Assembly: GCA_023432725.1 (NCBI GenBank)
Contig: JAEYUH010000253.1
Span: 1 to 6,587 of the forward strand
Direction: 5' to 3'
Length of the DNA: 6,587 nucleotides
Source of the DNA: Actinomycetes bacterium
GTDB lineage: Bacteria; Actinomycetota; Actinomycetes; Propionibacteriales; Propionibacteriaceae
Below the pieces are notes generated by a model. The model did no database searches. It was not told the DNA's origin and saw nothing but the letters and a program-made list of their open reading frames with translations. This document shows positions 6,418-6,587 of the stretch, in pieces (within the stretch, counting starts at the first letter, position 1; each line of letters opens with the position of its first letter). Made by a program: the position numbers and the translations under genes.

Positions 6418-6423
6418 TACCCT
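6418..6423 (+). promoter_or_regulatory. -10 box of rnpB (TACCCT)
   Basis: TACCCT fits TANNNT and lies seven bases before the inferred RNA 5' end at 6431. It is 13 bases after the RNB stop codon, so any -35 contacts fall in or next to the last codons of that gene. No good -35 hexamer is visible, so transcription may also include read-through from the operon. Confidence 0.5.
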
Positions 6424-6430
6424 TGGGGTG

Positions 6431-6587
6431 GACGAGCCGGGCCGGGTGATCGCAGCCGCAAGGCTGAGGAAAGTCCGGACTCCACAGAGCAGGGTGGTGG
6501 GTAACGCCCACCCGGGGTGACCCGCGGGACAGTGCCACAGAGAACAGACCGCCCCGCCTCGTGCGGGGTAAGGGTGAAACGGTGGTG
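6431..6587 (+). ncRNA. rnpB: RNase P RNA, bacterial class A, 5' part (cut by window end)
   Basis: Catalytic RNA of RNase P, which removes the 5' leader from precursor tRNAs. Conserved blocks appear in the right order: GAGGAAAGTCCGGACTCC from 6466 (J3/4 and the 5' strand of P4), CAGAGCAGGGTG, then a P8 hairpin (6496-6501 with 6507-6512, loop TAACG), a P9 hairpin (6513-6516 with 6521-6524, GTGA tetraloop), ACAGAGAACAGACCGCC from 6537, a P12 hairpin (6552-6557 with 6563-6568) and GTAAGGGTGAAACGGTG near the window end. P3 is short: AGCC/GGCT closed by a GCAA tetraloop at 6458-6461. The 5' end is set at about 6431 from the -10 box seven bases before it; a few bases either way are possible. The 3' part, including the distal P4 strand and the 3' half of P1, lies beyond the window. 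Confidence 0.95.

Noticed and set aside
1..6587. Mobile element, CRISPR array, prophage, toxin-antitoxin or defence genes
   Set aside because: No transposase or integrase motifs, no regularly spaced repeats, no target-site duplications and no composition shift; all genes are housekeeping types.

Overview
The window reads as ordinary chromosomal DNA from a high-GC actinobacterium. By eye it is about 70% G+C, codons end mostly in G or C, and three of the genes have no Shine-Dalgarno site but an actinobacterial TANNNT -10 box placed for leaderless transcription. The linked zinc-ribbon coiled-coil protein and RNase HI, and the actinobacterial-type RNase P RNA, point the same way. I cannot name the genus.

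Left half: a stand-alone tryptophan synthase beta-like enzyme (TrpB2 type, minus strand) diverges from a MOSC-domain protein (plus strand). The roughly 100-base gap between them holds two facing TAGAGT boxes and a long dyad. The MOSC gene converges on a minus-strand aminopeptidase P; only 13 bases separate their stop codons, and both stops lie in the arms of one perfect hairpin, a likely two-way terminator. The first 58 bases lie downstream of trpB2 and carry an 11-G run and a possible ribosome binding site for another minus-strand gene outside the window.

Right half: the aminopeptidase diverges from a tight plus-strand operon of three genes: a coiled-coil/C4 zinc-ribbon protein, a single-domain RNase HI (start overlapping the previous stop) and a compact RNB-family (RNase II-like) exoribonuclease (3-base gap). 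About 25 bases after the operon, the RNase P RNA gene rnpB begins under its own -10 box; its first ~157 bases are present and the rest runs off the window. The region therefore groups an RNA:DNA-hybrid nuclease, a 3'-5' exoribonuclease and the RNA of the tRNA-maturation ribozyme, with a putative nucleic-acid-associated coiled-coil protein in front.

I see no mobile element, CRISPR array, prophage or defence system, and no convincing evidence of an undescribed system. The most informative observations are the shared leaderless promoter architecture (which revises the trpB2 start), the stop-codon hairpin, the dyad over the MOSC promoter, the altered RNB metal-site motif, and the unfused RNase HI with an acidic N-terminal extension.
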